Below, piece after piece: positions 1-8,286 of a stretch of DNA of 64,000 nt (position 1 is the first letter of the stretch; the number at the start of each line of letters is the position of its first letter). The position numbers and the translations under genes are program-made. The notes beneath the pieces were generated by a model. The model worked only from the letters and a program-made list of their open reading frames with translations. It was not told the origin of the DNA and made no database searches. Origin of the DNA: Paenibacillus sp. PK3_47 (lineage in GTDB: Bacteria; Bacillota; Bacilli; Paenibacillales; Paenibacillaceae); contig NZ_CP026029.1 of assembly GCF_023520895.1 (NCBI RefSeq), positions 1,674,001 to 1,738,000 on the forward strand, given 5' to 3'.

Positions 1-270
1 CCCGTCCGTCAGTTCCGGCAGAGCGTCGAAGGAAATCGTCATCACCTTGGAGGCAATATTGGGAATGCTGGAGAGACCGTTCCTGAACTGCTCCCAGCTC
101 AAATCCAGAAAGCTGACGCACACCAGGAACAGCACTGCCGCCGATGCAAAAAACAGCCGGTTCTGAAGCTGCGTTTTGCGGTGTCCCACCTTGATTTTTT
201 TTCCGGAACGGTGAACAGGCTTCTCCAGCCCGGACGGGGAGTATGTCTGAAATGAAGTTTCCTGCTGCAT
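1..270 (-). CDS. phnE: Phosphonate-type ABC transporter permease (partial, runs off the left edge)
   Basis: N-terminal 90 codons of a PhnE-like permease; the rest lies outside the window. The ATG at 268-270 overlaps the TAA of the upstream permease gene as TAATG, so the two are probably translationally coupled. The visible part is a basic cytoplasmic leader (KKIKVGHRKTQ) followed by one hydrophobic segment (residues about 38-55), then the start of a periplasm-facing loop. The family imports phosphonate, phosphite or phosphate esters together with a PhnD binding protein and a PhnC ATPase. Having two different phnE genes in a row is common in Firmicutes, where the two permeases form a heterodimer. 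The ATPase gene is not visible and may follow beyond the edge. Confidence 0.8.
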   Translation of the reverse strand, partial: MQQETSFQTYSPSGLEKPVHRSGKKIKVGHRKTQLQNRLFFASAAVLFLVCVSFLDLSWEQFRNGLSSIPNIASKVMTISFDALPELTDG

Positions 271-1064
271 TATAGAATCCGCTCCCTTATCTTTTGAGTG
301 AGAAATTCGACCGCCAGAATCAGCACGATCAGAATGACGATAATCATGGAAGCTCTGCCGTACTGGAACAAATCCATGGATTGCTTCAGATTGCTGCCGA
401 TCCCGCCCGCCCCGACAAGTCCGAGAATGGCCGACGACCGGATATTAATCTCGAACATGAACAGCGTCCATGAGAAATAGGCAGGCATAAACTGTGGAAT
501 AATGGCATGTTTAATAATCTGGGTGTAGCTTGCGCCGCTCGCTTCGAGCGCTTCCGTTGCCTCTTTGTCGAGCTCCTCAATGGATTCCGCATACACTCTC
601 GCCAGGAAGCAGGTTCCGAATACGAGCAGAGCGAACAGTCCGGGCATCGTACCGACACCGAAAATCACCACCAGGAGCGAAGCCCATACGAGAAAAGGCA
701 CATTGCGTACAAAAGATACGATTCCGCGGAGGATCACCCGGATAACCGGATGAGGCGATGTATTCCGGGCCATCAGAAATGCGGTCACCAGCCCCAGTGC
801 AGAGGAGATAAAGGTCCCCACTACTGCAAAGATGAGCGTGTCCAGCACCGGACCGATATAGCTGTTGATGTTCGTCAAATTGGGCGGCAGGAAATCAGCA
901 AAGATAAAGGTAATAAAAATCGGGATCCCGCTAAGGAACTCCACCAGATCAAACTTTACATACCAGACCGAGAACACCAGTGCAGCTGCCAGCAAGGCAA
1001 GCGACACGACACGTTTTGCTTTCTTCTGTCTGTGGAGCACCGGAGCTGCCGTTTCATTGTACAT
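270..1064 (-). CDS. phnE: Phosphonate/phosphite-type ABC transporter permease PhnE
   Basis: A 264-residue inner-membrane permease, usual length for PhnE. It has a basic start, a first membrane segment at about residues 20-37, and a binding-protein-dependent transport core. The EAA-type loop that contacts the ATPase is seen in 'EALEASGASYTQIIKHAIIP', followed by 'LGLVGAGGIGSNL', a typical PhnE signature. It sits 23 bases after phnD and overlaps the next phnE gene by one base, so phnD-phnE-phnE is very likely one transcript. Which phosphorus compound is carried cannot be told from the sequence. Confidence 0.88.
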   Translation of the reverse strand: MYNETAAPVLHRQKKAKRVVSLALLAAALVFSVWYVKFDLVEFLSGIPIFITFIFADFLPPNLTNINSYIGPVLDTLIFAVVGTFISSALGLVTAFLMARNTSPHPVIRVILRGIVSFVRNVPFLVWASLLVVIFGVGTMPGLFALLVFGTCFLARVYAESIEELDKEATEALEASGASYTQIIKHAIIPQFMPAYFSWTLFMFEINIRSSAILGLVGAGGIGSNLKQSMDLFQYGRASMIIVILIVLILAVEFLTQKIRERIL

Positions 1065-1087
1065 ACCTTATTGGCCTCTCTTCTGTG

Positions 1088-1987
1088 TTATTTAAGCAAT
1101 TCTTCCGTACTCAGATTCAGCTTCTTCGCAATGTCACGGATGTTATCGAAGTCACTGTCCTTCACTTCAACAAATTTGGCATCAGGCATGCCGAACAGGT
1201 TCTCGAAATATTCCGCATTATCGTACCCGAGCAGGAATGACTTCAGCTTCTCCTTCGTCTCTTCAGGCATGGTAGAGCGGATACCGACAGGTGTTGCATT
1301 CAGCGGGCCGGAGCTGGCAATGACACGGTAGGAATCCTCCGCAATCAGGCCTTTGGCAGCCAGCATGGCCGGATACATGCCGGATACGCCTGCCGCATCG
1401 TATTGGCCTTTGACTACACCGAGAATGGCGGTATCATGCTTCCCTGCAAACTGGATATTGCTGAAGAAATTCGTTTCCAGCTCTTCGGGATCAAGGCCGA
1501 GCTCATCCACAATCATCGATTTCGGGAACAGGTGCCCTGTGGTCGATACCGGATCGACGAAGCCGATGGTTTTGCCTTTCAGGTCGGCAATGCTTTGGAT
1601 ATCAGAGTCTTTAGGAACGATAATGACCGATGCCGGGGATTCTGCAAGGGATGGAAGGCTGACACCGACAACAGGCTCCACCTTGGCCCGGTCAACCGCT
1701 ACAATATAGGAGAAGGGGCCGAATGTCGCCATGTCGGCTTTCCCGTTTTTAATCGCTTCAATCGCTGCGTTATAGCTTGTTGCTTTATACGATTCCACCG
1801 GAAGTCCGATCGCTTCTGACAGACTGTCTTCAAAGTCCTTATTCAGCTTGGCTGCACTGTCGTTTGACTCACTGGGCAAGTAAGCAATGACGAATTTGTC
1901 CATCGCTCCCGCCTGGGCCGAGCTGCACGCGGATAATACAGATACTGTTGCTACAATGAGCAGAAGCAGGCTTAACATTCTTTTCAC
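1088..1987 (-). CDS. phnD: Phosphate/phosphite/phosphonate ABC transporter substrate-binding lipoprotein
   Basis: A 299-residue extracytoplasmic binding protein. A lipoprotein signal ends in the lipobox LSAC (Cys at about residue 21). PhnD-family features include 'GKADMATFGPFSYIVAV' and 'LKGKTIGFVDPVSTTGH', where the TTGH/STSGN-type stretch contributes to the oxyanion pocket. The start is a GTG: GGAGGT lies 11 bases upstream of GTG-AAA-AGA, while the next ATG is three codons later and less well spaced. It is the first gene of the minus-strand phn cluster. The divergent GntR gene on the other side of the 214-base gap is a candidate regulator. Confidence 0.88.
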   Translation of the reverse strand: MKRMLSLLLLIVATVSVLSACSSAQAGAMDKFVIAYLPSESNDSAAKLNKDFEDSLSEAIGLPVESYKATSYNAAIEAIKNGKADMATFGPFSYIVAVDRAKVEPVVGVSLPSLAESPASVIIVPKDSDIQSIADLKGKTIGFVDPVSTTGHLFPKSMIVDELGLDPEELETNFFSNIQFAGKHDTAILGVVKGQYDAAGVSGMYPAMLAAKGLIAEDSYRVIASSGPLNATPVGIRSTMPEETKEKLKSFLLGYDNAEYFENLFGMPDAKFVEVKDSDFDNIRDIAKKLNLSTEELLK

Positions 1988-2136
1988 GGTTTTTTAATAC
2001 CTCCAGTTAGTGGTGTGTTTCTTTTGAATACAACTAGAATACTACATGTATTTTGTTAACTCTGTATTAGCTTCCAGGATTGTTTCTGTTAAGCTGGCGC
2101 CTCATCTGCGTATACATTCGTTTACATAAACTTAAC

Positions 2137-2166
2137 TTTACGTCTTCTTCCATTTCGTTCTATACT
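2137..2166 (+). promoter_or_regulatory. Candidate sigma-A promoter for the GntR gene
   Basis: TTTACG at 2137-2142 and TATACT at 2161-2166 with an 18-base spacer, 35 bases before the GntR start codon. The same 214-base gap (1988-2201) must hold the oppositely directed phnD promoter. It also contains short palindromes such as TACATGTA near 2043 that might bind the GntR protein. The promoter call rests on motif and position only. Confidence 0.4.
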
Positions 2167-2201
2167 AACCACATGACTAAGGGAAAGGCAGCGATAACTG
2201 A

Positions 2202-2840
2202 ATGAAAGAGTCCGGAAGCCTGATAGATACAGCCTACACCTATCTGAGGAATCAGATTATACACGGAGAAATCATGCCGGGGACCATGCTGTCGGAGAAT
2301 GATTTGGCCTTACAGCTTGGTATGAGCAGAACCCCCGTGCGGATCGCCATCTCGCGTCTGGAATCCGCCGGTATTGTCCAATCCCTGAAGAAAAGAGGCG
2401 TCCTGGTCAAAGAAGTCTCCTATCAGGAGTCTGCCGAGCTGGCCGAAATCATGCTGGCCATGCAGCTCTACGCCACAGCTGTAATGGAGCGTGAAGGCTT
2501 CAGGGAGCTTGCCCAGCTGCGGGGGCATTACGGACAGCAGCTTGAGGCTACGCACAACGGGGATTATATTACGTATATACAGAAGGCCATGGATTTCGGC
2601 CATTGTCTCATTTCCAGCGTACGCAGCAAAAGCATGCTGCAATCCCTGGAAACCGTCCAGAACAAAATCCAGCTGATCGCCATTATGAACTTCCGCATGA
2701 CACCGCTTGAACCGCATTTCAGCGCCACACCGCTGAACGGAAGCATTCTGGAAGCGTTAGAGAAAGAGGATTACGAGGAATTGAGGAATGTCCTGCTCAG
2801 CACCTCCCTGCGCATCCGCCAGAACCGTTCATTTTATTAA
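2202..2840 (+). CDS. GntR family transcriptional regulator (FadR/FCD type)
   Basis: A 212-residue regulator. An N-terminal winged helix (residues about 10-75) carries the GntR pattern 'LRNQIIHGEIMPGTMLSENDLA' continuing to 'SRTPVRIAISRLES'. The C-terminal helical domain (about 85-205) resembles FCD effector-binding domains. It is divergent from phnD, which suggests local control, but FCD regulators usually sense organic acids, so the link to phosphonates is an inference. A strong terminator follows 15 bases after the stop codon. Confidence 0.82.
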   Translation: MKESGSLIDTAYTYLRNQIIHGEIMPGTMLSENDLALQLGMSRTPVRIAISRLESAGIVQSLKKRGVLVKEVSYQESAELAEIMLAMQLYATAVMEREGFRELAQLRGHYGQQLEATHNGDYITYIQKAMDFGHCLISSVRSKSMLQSLETVQNKIQLIAIMNFRMTPLEPHFSATPLNGSILEALEKEDYEELRNVLLSTSLRIRQNRSFY

Positions 2841-2855
2841 ATTTCCTGCATACCA

Positions 2856-2898
2856 AAAATCCGGGATGCCTGCGTTAGCGGGGCGTCCCGGATTTTTG
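2856..2898 (+). terminator. Rho-independent terminator of the GntR gene
   Basis: A 14-base stem AAATCCGGGATGCC pairs with GGCGTCCCGGATTT (one G-T wobble) around a short loop and ends in TTTTT. Confidence 0.85.
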
Positions 2899-2905
2899 CC
2901 GTCTG

Positions 2906-2966
2906 GTAATATAGAGAAAGTCTGGGGAACTATCGTGCGAAGCGGAATGTTATGCCTGAAGGTGGC
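2906..2966 (+). pseudogene. Scrap of an NAD(P)H-binding (NmrA-like) gene
   Basis: About 60 bases closely match the segment near 24228-24288 of the intact NAD(P)H-binding gene at 23757-24377. The translated block SLGNYRAKRNVMPEGG corresponds to RLGNYRVERNVLPEGG in the intact protein. A small insertion breaks the frame at the left of the match, and stop codons follow. Nothing upstream or downstream extends the match. The end of the minus-strand MATE gene (stop at 2950) lies inside this scrap, so its last few codons come from the inserted or leftover DNA. Confidence 0.75.
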
Positions 2967-4305
2967 TATTGTTAGCCAATTTAAACTTCTGGTTTTTCAC
3001 CCTCCAGCGTATCAGATAAAGTGTGCTTCGCAGCAATTCATCACCTATCATAGCTATAAACACTCCAAGTAAGCCGTACTGAAAATATACGCCGAGAACA
3101 AAAGACCCGCCGGCAGTAAAAATCCACATGCCTATCACAGCCCACACGGCAACTGCTTTGGCTTCACCTATAGCATTTAAAGCACCAGAAGCACAGAAAC
3201 CGATGACCCGCATAGGCTGCCAGATCAGGCACAGTGCAAAAGCCGGATATGCCAGATGTATAATCCCGGTATCTTGAGTAAACCACCTCATTAAAGCAGA
3301 GGAGGACAAAAGAAGTCCTGTTGTCACGAGAGAAACCAGAATAACACCCGGCCAAACAGCTTGATATAAGCTTTTAAACATCTCCTTGATTAACCCCGCA
3401 CCGTAGAACTGAGCCACCCGGATTGAAAGTGCCATACCGATTGAAGATGCAATCAGCCAAGGAAGTTGTTGAATCGTAGTAAGGTACGTATAAGCAGCTA
3501 ATGACTTTTCACCCATGGCTGATATTACGGACATCAATATTATTTGTGAGTACCCCCAGGAAACTGCCGTTACCGAAACGGGCAGCCCGATCCTCATTAC
3601 TTCCTGCCAAAGCCCCTGTGTTTTTCCAGTCAGAATCATATGTACCGATAATTCCGGAAACGCGCGTATAAGAAGAATAATAGAGGCTGCCAGTGCCGCT
3701 CCCCGGCTTATACAAGTTGATATTGCTGCCCCCTGTATCCCCAATGAAGGAAATCCCCACTCTCCAAAGATAAGCACATAATTCAAAATGAGATGAATCA
3801 CATTCATGCCAATGGCTATTTTCATCGGTCCTTTGGTATTCCCGATACTCCGGACTGCAGCTGTAACAAATGTTTGAAGTACGGTTATCAGTGTGCAGCT
3901 CCCTACGATTCTCAGGTAATCTTCGGCGTAGCCGCGGACACCGGCAGGTGCTCCCATCATGTCAAGAAGCAGACCCGCGAAAAAAAAGAAAAACAAACTT
4001 AACACTACACCGATGATCAAATTGACTCTTATACTAAATGTAACTGTTTTTTGCGCCTGGTTACGGGAGTTTGCTCCCCACGCTCTGGCAATCAGGACGG
4101 TTGCTCCAGCGTTAATAGCGGCAAATAAGGTAAGCACCGTCTGAGTAATCTGGTTGGACAAACCTACGGCAGACACAGCATTATCACCGATCCTGCTTAC
4201 CATCAAGGTATCAATAGTCCCCATTATAAATTGAAGCAGCATCTCAATCAGGATGGGCCAGGTTAAGACAGAAAGTGATAGGGCCTTACGTTCTTTTTCA
4301 TCCAT
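2950..4305 (-). CDS. MATE family efflux transporter
   Basis: A 451-residue integral membrane protein with about 12 hydrophobic segments and the two-fold MATE layout. Typical MATE stretches are 'WPILIEMLLQFIMGTIDTLM' near the start and 'GLSNQITQTVLTLFAAINAG'. The family exports cationic drugs or metabolites using Na+ or H+ gradients. GGGGTA precedes the ATG. The final residues overlap a scrap of an unrelated gene (2906-2966), so the natural C-terminus may have been replaced by a few codons. It appears to be transcribed alone. The substrate is unknown. Confidence 0.9.
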   Translation of the reverse strand: MDEKERKALSLSVLTWPILIEMLLQFIMGTIDTLMVSRIGDNAVSAVGLSNQITQTVLTLFAAINAGATVLIARAWGANSRNQAQKTVTFSIRVNLIIGVVLSLFFFFFAGLLLDMMGAPAGVRGYAEDYLRIVGSCTLITVLQTFVTAAVRSIGNTKGPMKIAIGMNVIHLILNYVLIFGEWGFPSLGIQGAAISTCISRGAALAASIILLIRAFPELSVHMILTGKTQGLWQEVMRIGLPVSVTAVSWGYSQIILMSVISAMGEKSLAAYTYLTTIQQLPWLIASSIGMALSIRVAQFYGAGLIKEMFKSLYQAVWPGVILVSLVTTGLLLSSSALMRWFTQDTGIIHLAYPAFALCLIWQPMRVIGFCASGALNAIGEAKAVAVWAVIGMWIFTAGGSFVLGVYFQYGLLGVFIAMIGDELLRSTLYLIRWRVKNQKFKLANNSHLQA

Positions 4306-4443
4306 AGCTGTACCCCGCCCCAGGAAATTGATTTATGTAAAGTTTTTGTTAACTCCACTCTACAAGGTCCCTTTAGCCGCTACAATTCAGTAAGTTCGGA
4401 ATAAGATGGACAATTCTCTTTTAAGGGAGAGCAAGCTGAAAGG

Positions 4444-5304
4444 TTAGAAACTGTCGGCACTCTGCAGCTCCTCACGCTTTCGTTTCCGGTATATCGATGG
4501 CGTCTCACCAAAGGTGTCACGGAACTTGCGTGTAAAATGAATTGCACAATCAAACCCGACATCGGCAGCAATCTCTGCCACCTGACGCTGGGTACCGGTT
4601 AGAAGCTGCGCGGCCCTCTCCATTCTAAATTTAGTCAGTGTATTCAGAATCGTATCACCCACCTGCTCTTTAAATAGATGGGATAGGCGGGAAATGGAGA
4701 GACAGCTTTTCTTCGCAAGCTCCGGCAGACTGACCTTTTGTGCCGGATTCAGCTGCAGATCACGCAAAATATCAGCGATTCTCGGGTCCATGGAAACGGT
4801 ATGATCCGGGTCTGCGTTTATCTGAGCATGAGCAAGTGCTTCTTCCAGTCCGATTTCAGACAGCCTGCGGTGAAGAATAGAGGTTACGCCCGGAAGCTCA
4901 TGAGCGACCATCCGCATTAGAGCCTCCTGAATGGACTGGCGCATCTTTATAGAAGAGATATGATGAAAAATAAATTGCCGGTCCGATTCCGGTATTTTCA
5001 GCCAGGTGCTCCACTGGGGATCAGGGATGAAATGGGCCCATATGAACTCCCATTCATTCTTTTTGGTGCTGTATTGATGAGGCATTCCAGGCAGCAGAAT
5101 AGACATATCTCCTGCGGAGCATGTCACAGCCTCCTGGCCCCGTTGTATTTGCCCTTCACCGGAGATGGTATAAATCAGCAGCCAGTCCCTGCTGCCTGAT
5201 GGCCGGTGGATCGCGTAATCAGCTGTTACACTGAAATGTCCGGCAATCAGAATGCCATAGGAACGCTCTCCGTGAATAGCATAATCCGTCGCTTTTTTAG
5301 CCAT
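4444..5304 (-). CDS. AraC family transcriptional regulator with cupin-like sensor domain
   Basis: About 286 residues from the ATG at 5304, chosen because GGAAGGTAGAG lies just upstream; an in-frame ATG at 5346 has no clear ribosome-binding site. The N-terminal half is a cupin-like sugar-sensing domain ('GEGQIQRGQEAVTCSAGDMSILLPG'). The C-terminal 100 residues form two helix-turn-helix units ending in 'VGFDCAIHFTRKFRDTFGETPSIYRKRK'. It is divergent from the GH35 beta-galactosidase across a 117-base gap that holds a perfect palindrome, so it probably activates that gene in response to a galactoside. Confidence 0.87.
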   Translation of the reverse strand: MAKKATDYAIHGERSYGILIAGHFSVTADYAIHRPSGSRDWLLIYTISGEGQIQRGQEAVTCSAGDMSILLPGMPHQYSTKKNEWEFIWAHFIPDPQWSTWLKIPESDRQFIFHHISSIKMRQSIQEALMRMVAHELPGVTSILHRRLSEIGLEEALAHAQINADPDHTVSMDPRIADILRDLQLNPAQKVSLPELAKKSCLSISRLSHLFKEQVGDTILNTLTKFRMERAAQLLTGTQRQVAEIAADVGFDCAIHFTRKFRDTFGETPSIYRKRKREELQSADSF

Positions 5305-5351
5305 ATCCACTCTACCTTCCCTTCCTATAAATGCCCTAAAATACAAGAGAA

Positions 5352-5376
5352 ATCTGATTTATCTATTAAATCAGAT
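5352..5376. promoter_or_regulatory. Perfect palindrome in the AraC/beta-galactosidase divergent gap
   Basis: Ten-base arms ATCTGATTTA and TAAATCAGAT surround the five-base centre TCTAT. It lies between two divergent genes, 48 bases from the AraC start and 46 bases from the GH35 start. It has no U-tract and is unlikely to be a terminator. It is a candidate operator, though AraC proteins more often bind direct repeats. Confidence 0.55.
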
Positions 5377-5421
5377 AACCATATCCATCACAAGTGACTT
5401 ATTTGAGGAGGGCTAAACGCA

Positions 5422-7740
5422 ATGACTGCAGTAACCAGACTTGATTTGACTGATACGCCGCAATTTGAGATTTTCCCGGGCAAACTGGGAGCAAACGGCG
5501 GCTCTAACCCTAAAGGTGAAACCTTTGGTTTCACGAACTACTATATGACCCGCAACGGCAGGCCTTTTATTCCGGTTGTAGGCGAGTTTCATTTTTCCCG
5601 CTTCAGTTATCTCCAATGGGAAGAGGAATTGCTCAAAATGAAAGCAGGCGGGGTGCATATTGTGGCCAGCTATGTTTTCTGGAATTACCATGAGGAAGAA
5701 GAAGGCGTGTTTGACTGGAGCGGCAGCCGCAATCTGCGTCACTTTGTTGATCTGTGTGCCAAGCTGGATTATCCGCTGATTCTGCGTATCGGGCCTTTCT
5801 GTCACGGTGAGGTCAGAAACGGCGGCATTCCGGACTGGGTGTTCGCCAAGCCGCTGGAAATCCGCTCAAACGATCCGGCTTATTTGGAACTCTCCAGAAA
5901 GCTCTACCGTGAAATTTCCAAACAAGTTAAAGGAACATTCTATCAGGAGGGCGGCCCCGTTATTGCTGTCCAATTGGAGAATGAATATATGCACTGCAGC
6001 GCTCCTAACGATGCCTGGGGCTACACTTCAGGCAAGTTTATGAGTTCTGGTACCGAAGGCACAGCCCATCTGGCCGAGCTTCGCCGGATTGCTGAAGAAG
6101 CCGGAATCCATCCTCTGTTCTTTACGGTTACGGCCTGGGGCGGAGCAGCTATTCCAACAGAAGATTTCCTCCCGATGCTTGCCGGTTATGCCTATACTTC
6201 CTGGCTTCCGGATCAACCGGCAAGCCGCGAATTTCTCTACCGTGATTTACATGCTGTCCCCATGGAGGAAGTTGATTTTAATACCCGCGAATATCCTGTT
6301 GCTTATTGTGAGATGGCTGGAGGAATGCAGGTCAGCTATAAAGCCCGTCCATTTGTTCCTGCCGAGAGTGTGGAAGCCATGACTCTGGTGAAACTTGCCA
6401 GCGGCAGCAATATGCTGGGCTATTATATGTACCATGGCGGTTCCAATCCAGTCGGAAAGAAAACCTACATGAACGAGCAGTTTCTTCCGAAAATTTCGTA
6501 CGATTATCAGGCCCCGCTCGGAGAATTCGGCCGGATCGGCGAGTCATACGACCGTATCCGTTCCCTTTCACTCTTTATGGAGTCCTTTGGGCATATTCTG
6601 GCGCCAATGCCGACTGTACTGCCTGAGGGGCAGGCAGATCTTGAGGTTACGGATACTGAGACGCTGCGCTGGTGCGTCAGACAACAGGACGGCAGCGGGT
6701 TTGTATTCCTGAATAATTTCCAGGACAGCGTGGATATGCCGGACCGCAGCTTCCGGATTGAGCTGGAGACCGCTCTTGGTAAGGTCTCTTTCCCTCATGA
6801 AGGAGAAGCTGTGCTGAACAGCGGCACAGGTGCTGTGCTTCCATTTAATCTTGATTTGCACGGAGTATCACTGGTCAGTTCAACAGCTCAACTGCTGACG
6901 GAAATCTCAACAGATGAGGAACAAGTTATCTTTTTCTACGCTCATGATGGGCTTGCTCCGGAATATGTTGTGGCAAAATCGTCTATTACCAGCCTGACAG
7001 CAGTTGACGGCCAGGTTCAGGAGAACAATCAGGAATATGTGATTCATCCTGCTGCAGGTAAAAACAACGGCGTTGTATTCCGTACTACTCAGGGCAAGCA
7101 AATCCGTTTTATTACGCTGACGCGTCAAGAAGCGCTGCAAACTTACCGTTTTAACCTATGGGGCCAGCACGTAGTAGCAGTCAGCGATTGTCCGTTAACC
7201 GCTCAAAACGATCAGCTGGTATGTAATTCTCTGGGATTCCCTTCATTCAGTGTGTCTCTCTTTCCTGCTACGGCAGAAGGATTACGCTCCACCTTTGGTC
7301 AGTTAGCCCCTGTTCAACAGGAAGGTGTGTTCAGCACTTACTCCCTGCAGCTCCCGGAGTACGCACCGGAAATCAGTGTAGTGAAACCGGCAGAGAAATC
7401 GGCTGTCATTGAAGTGAGTACCGCCTGGCCGGTCCATGTAGAGGATGTTTGGCTGGAAGTCGACTATGACGGAGATGTTGCAGAAGCCTTCCTTGGGGAT
7501 AAGCTGCTTACGGATAATGTGCATTTCGGCCAAACCTGGAGCATTGGTCTGAAGTCCTCCTACAACCAGCTGGAGAAAGACAAGCTTCATATTTCTATTA
7601 CACCGCTCCGTAAAGGTACCGTCCATACGTATATCAACCAGGCACAGATCGAAGTTTTCGACGGCGTTGAAATTGCTGTATTCCACCGTATAGAGGCCAT
7701 TCCTCAATATCGTGTAGCCTTAGTAGCCGATAAAAAATAA
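5422..7740 (+). CDS. Beta-galactosidase, glycoside hydrolase family 35
   Basis: A 772-residue retaining beta-galactosidase. The TIM-barrel part (residues about 10-370) has family-typical stretches: 'RPFIPVVGEFHFSRF', 'GGVHIVASYVFWNYHEEEEG', 'LRIGPFCHGEVRNGG' and 'QLENEY', where Glu188 is the expected proton donor. Glu297 in 'AYCEMAGG' is the likely nucleophile. The C-terminal half is made of beta-rich domains. There is no signal peptide, so it acts in the cytoplasm, probably on galacto-oligosaccharides brought in by the ABC system encoded at 15-20 kb. GAGGAGGG precedes the ATG, and a strong terminator follows. Confidence 0.92.
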   Translation: MTAVTRLDLTDTPQFEIFPGKLGANGGSNPKGETFGFTNYYMTRNGRPFIPVVGEFHFSRFSYLQWEEELLKMKAGGVHIVASYVFWNYHEEEEGVFDWSGSRNLRHFVDLCAKLDYPLILRIGPFCHGEVRNGGIPDWVFAKPLEIRSNDPAYLELSRKLYREISKQVKGTFYQEGGPVIAVQLENEYMHCSAPNDAWGYTSGKFMSSGTEGTAHLAELRRIAEEAGIHPLFFTVTAWGGAAIPTEDFLPMLAGYAYTSWLPDQPASREFLYRDLHAVPMEEVDFNTREYPVAYCEMAGGMQVSYKARPFVPAESVEAMTLVKLASGSNMLGYYMYHGGSNPVGKKTYMNEQFLPKISYDYQAPLGEFGRIGESYDRIRSLSLFMESFGHILAPMPTVLPEGQADLEVTDTETLRWCVRQQDGSGFVFLNNFQDSVDMPDRSFRIELETALGKVSFPHEGEAVLNSGTGAVLPFNLDLHGVSLVSSTAQLLTEISTDEEQVIFFYAHDGLAPEYVVAKSSITSLTAVDGQVQENNQEYVIHPAAGKNNGVVFRTTQGKQIRFITLTRQEALQTYRFNLWGQHVVAVSDCPLTAQNDQLVCNSLGFPSFSVSLFPATAEGLRSTFGQLAPVQQEGVFSTYSLQLPEYAPEISVVKPAEKSAVIEVSTAWPVHVEDVWLEVDYDGDVAEAFLGDKLLTDNVHFGQTWSIGLKSSYNQLEKDKLHISITPLRKGTVHTYINQAQIEVFDGVEIAVFHRIEAIPQYRVALVADKK

Positions 7741-7756
7741 TCATCTCTAATAAAAT

Positions 7757-7800
7757 GTGCCCCGCAGCCGGTTCATTGCCGGTTGCGGGGCACATTTGCT
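7757..7800 (+). terminator. Terminator after the beta-galactosidase
   Basis: A 15-base near-perfect stem, GTGCCCCGCAGCCGG against CCGGTTGCGGGGCAC, with a 7-base loop, starting 17 bases after the stop codon. Confidence 0.85.
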
Positions 7801-7884
7801 TTGTTATCTAAAACACCTTAGAAAGCGGAAATTCAGAAATGAGGAGTAAGTGCTAGACTGTCGTTTCATTTGTTAAGCTAACGT

Positions 7885-8130
7885 TTACAGAGTTTCAAGC
7901 TCATTTTCAAAAAAATGTAGTTGATAACCACCATTTGATCTAAATATTCCATTTCTCATTTCTCCTAATAAAGCACCATATAGTTTAAAAGCATTTGGTA
8001 TCGGTCTACCTGTTGATATTCCTGTGATTGAAGAGTAGGGAATTTGCAACTCTTTATCTAATTTTAAAAAGGGTGAGTTTCCAACGTCGATATTTATGTA
8101 GGTTTCCATTAGTTGTATTTTACGTTCCAT
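7885..8130 (-). CDS. Small hypothetical protein, possibly a shortened bacterial PH-like domain
   Basis: At most 81 residues; an internal ATG at 8109 would give 74. Stretches 'LQIPYSSITGISTG' and 'GGYQLHFFENELETL' recall small PH-domain-like proteins of Bacilli, where a regulatory beta-strand pattern is followed by a C-terminal helix. Here the stop comes just where that helix would be expected, so the gene may be truncated. No partner gene is evident. The family assignment is tentative. Confidence 0.4.
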   Translation of the reverse strand: MERKIQLMETYINIDVGNSPFLKLDKELQIPYSSITGISTGRPIPNAFKLYGALLGEMRNGIFRSNGGYQLHFFENELETL

Positions 8131-8286
8131 ATTTTGATTTCCCCATTTCCAAGTAATCCACTTATTTCACAACTCGAAATTACATATAATACCACAAACA
8201 CCTCTATTCTTCTTAAAAGTCTAAACTGCACGTTAAATGAACAAAGCAGCCGATCGCGTTACTGGCCAGCTGCCTTACTTCTGATG

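Noticed and set aside
507..1331. A 274-codon plus-strand frame across the phn genes
   Set aside because: It is antisense to two well-supported genes and its translation is Arg/His/Cys-rich with no domain.
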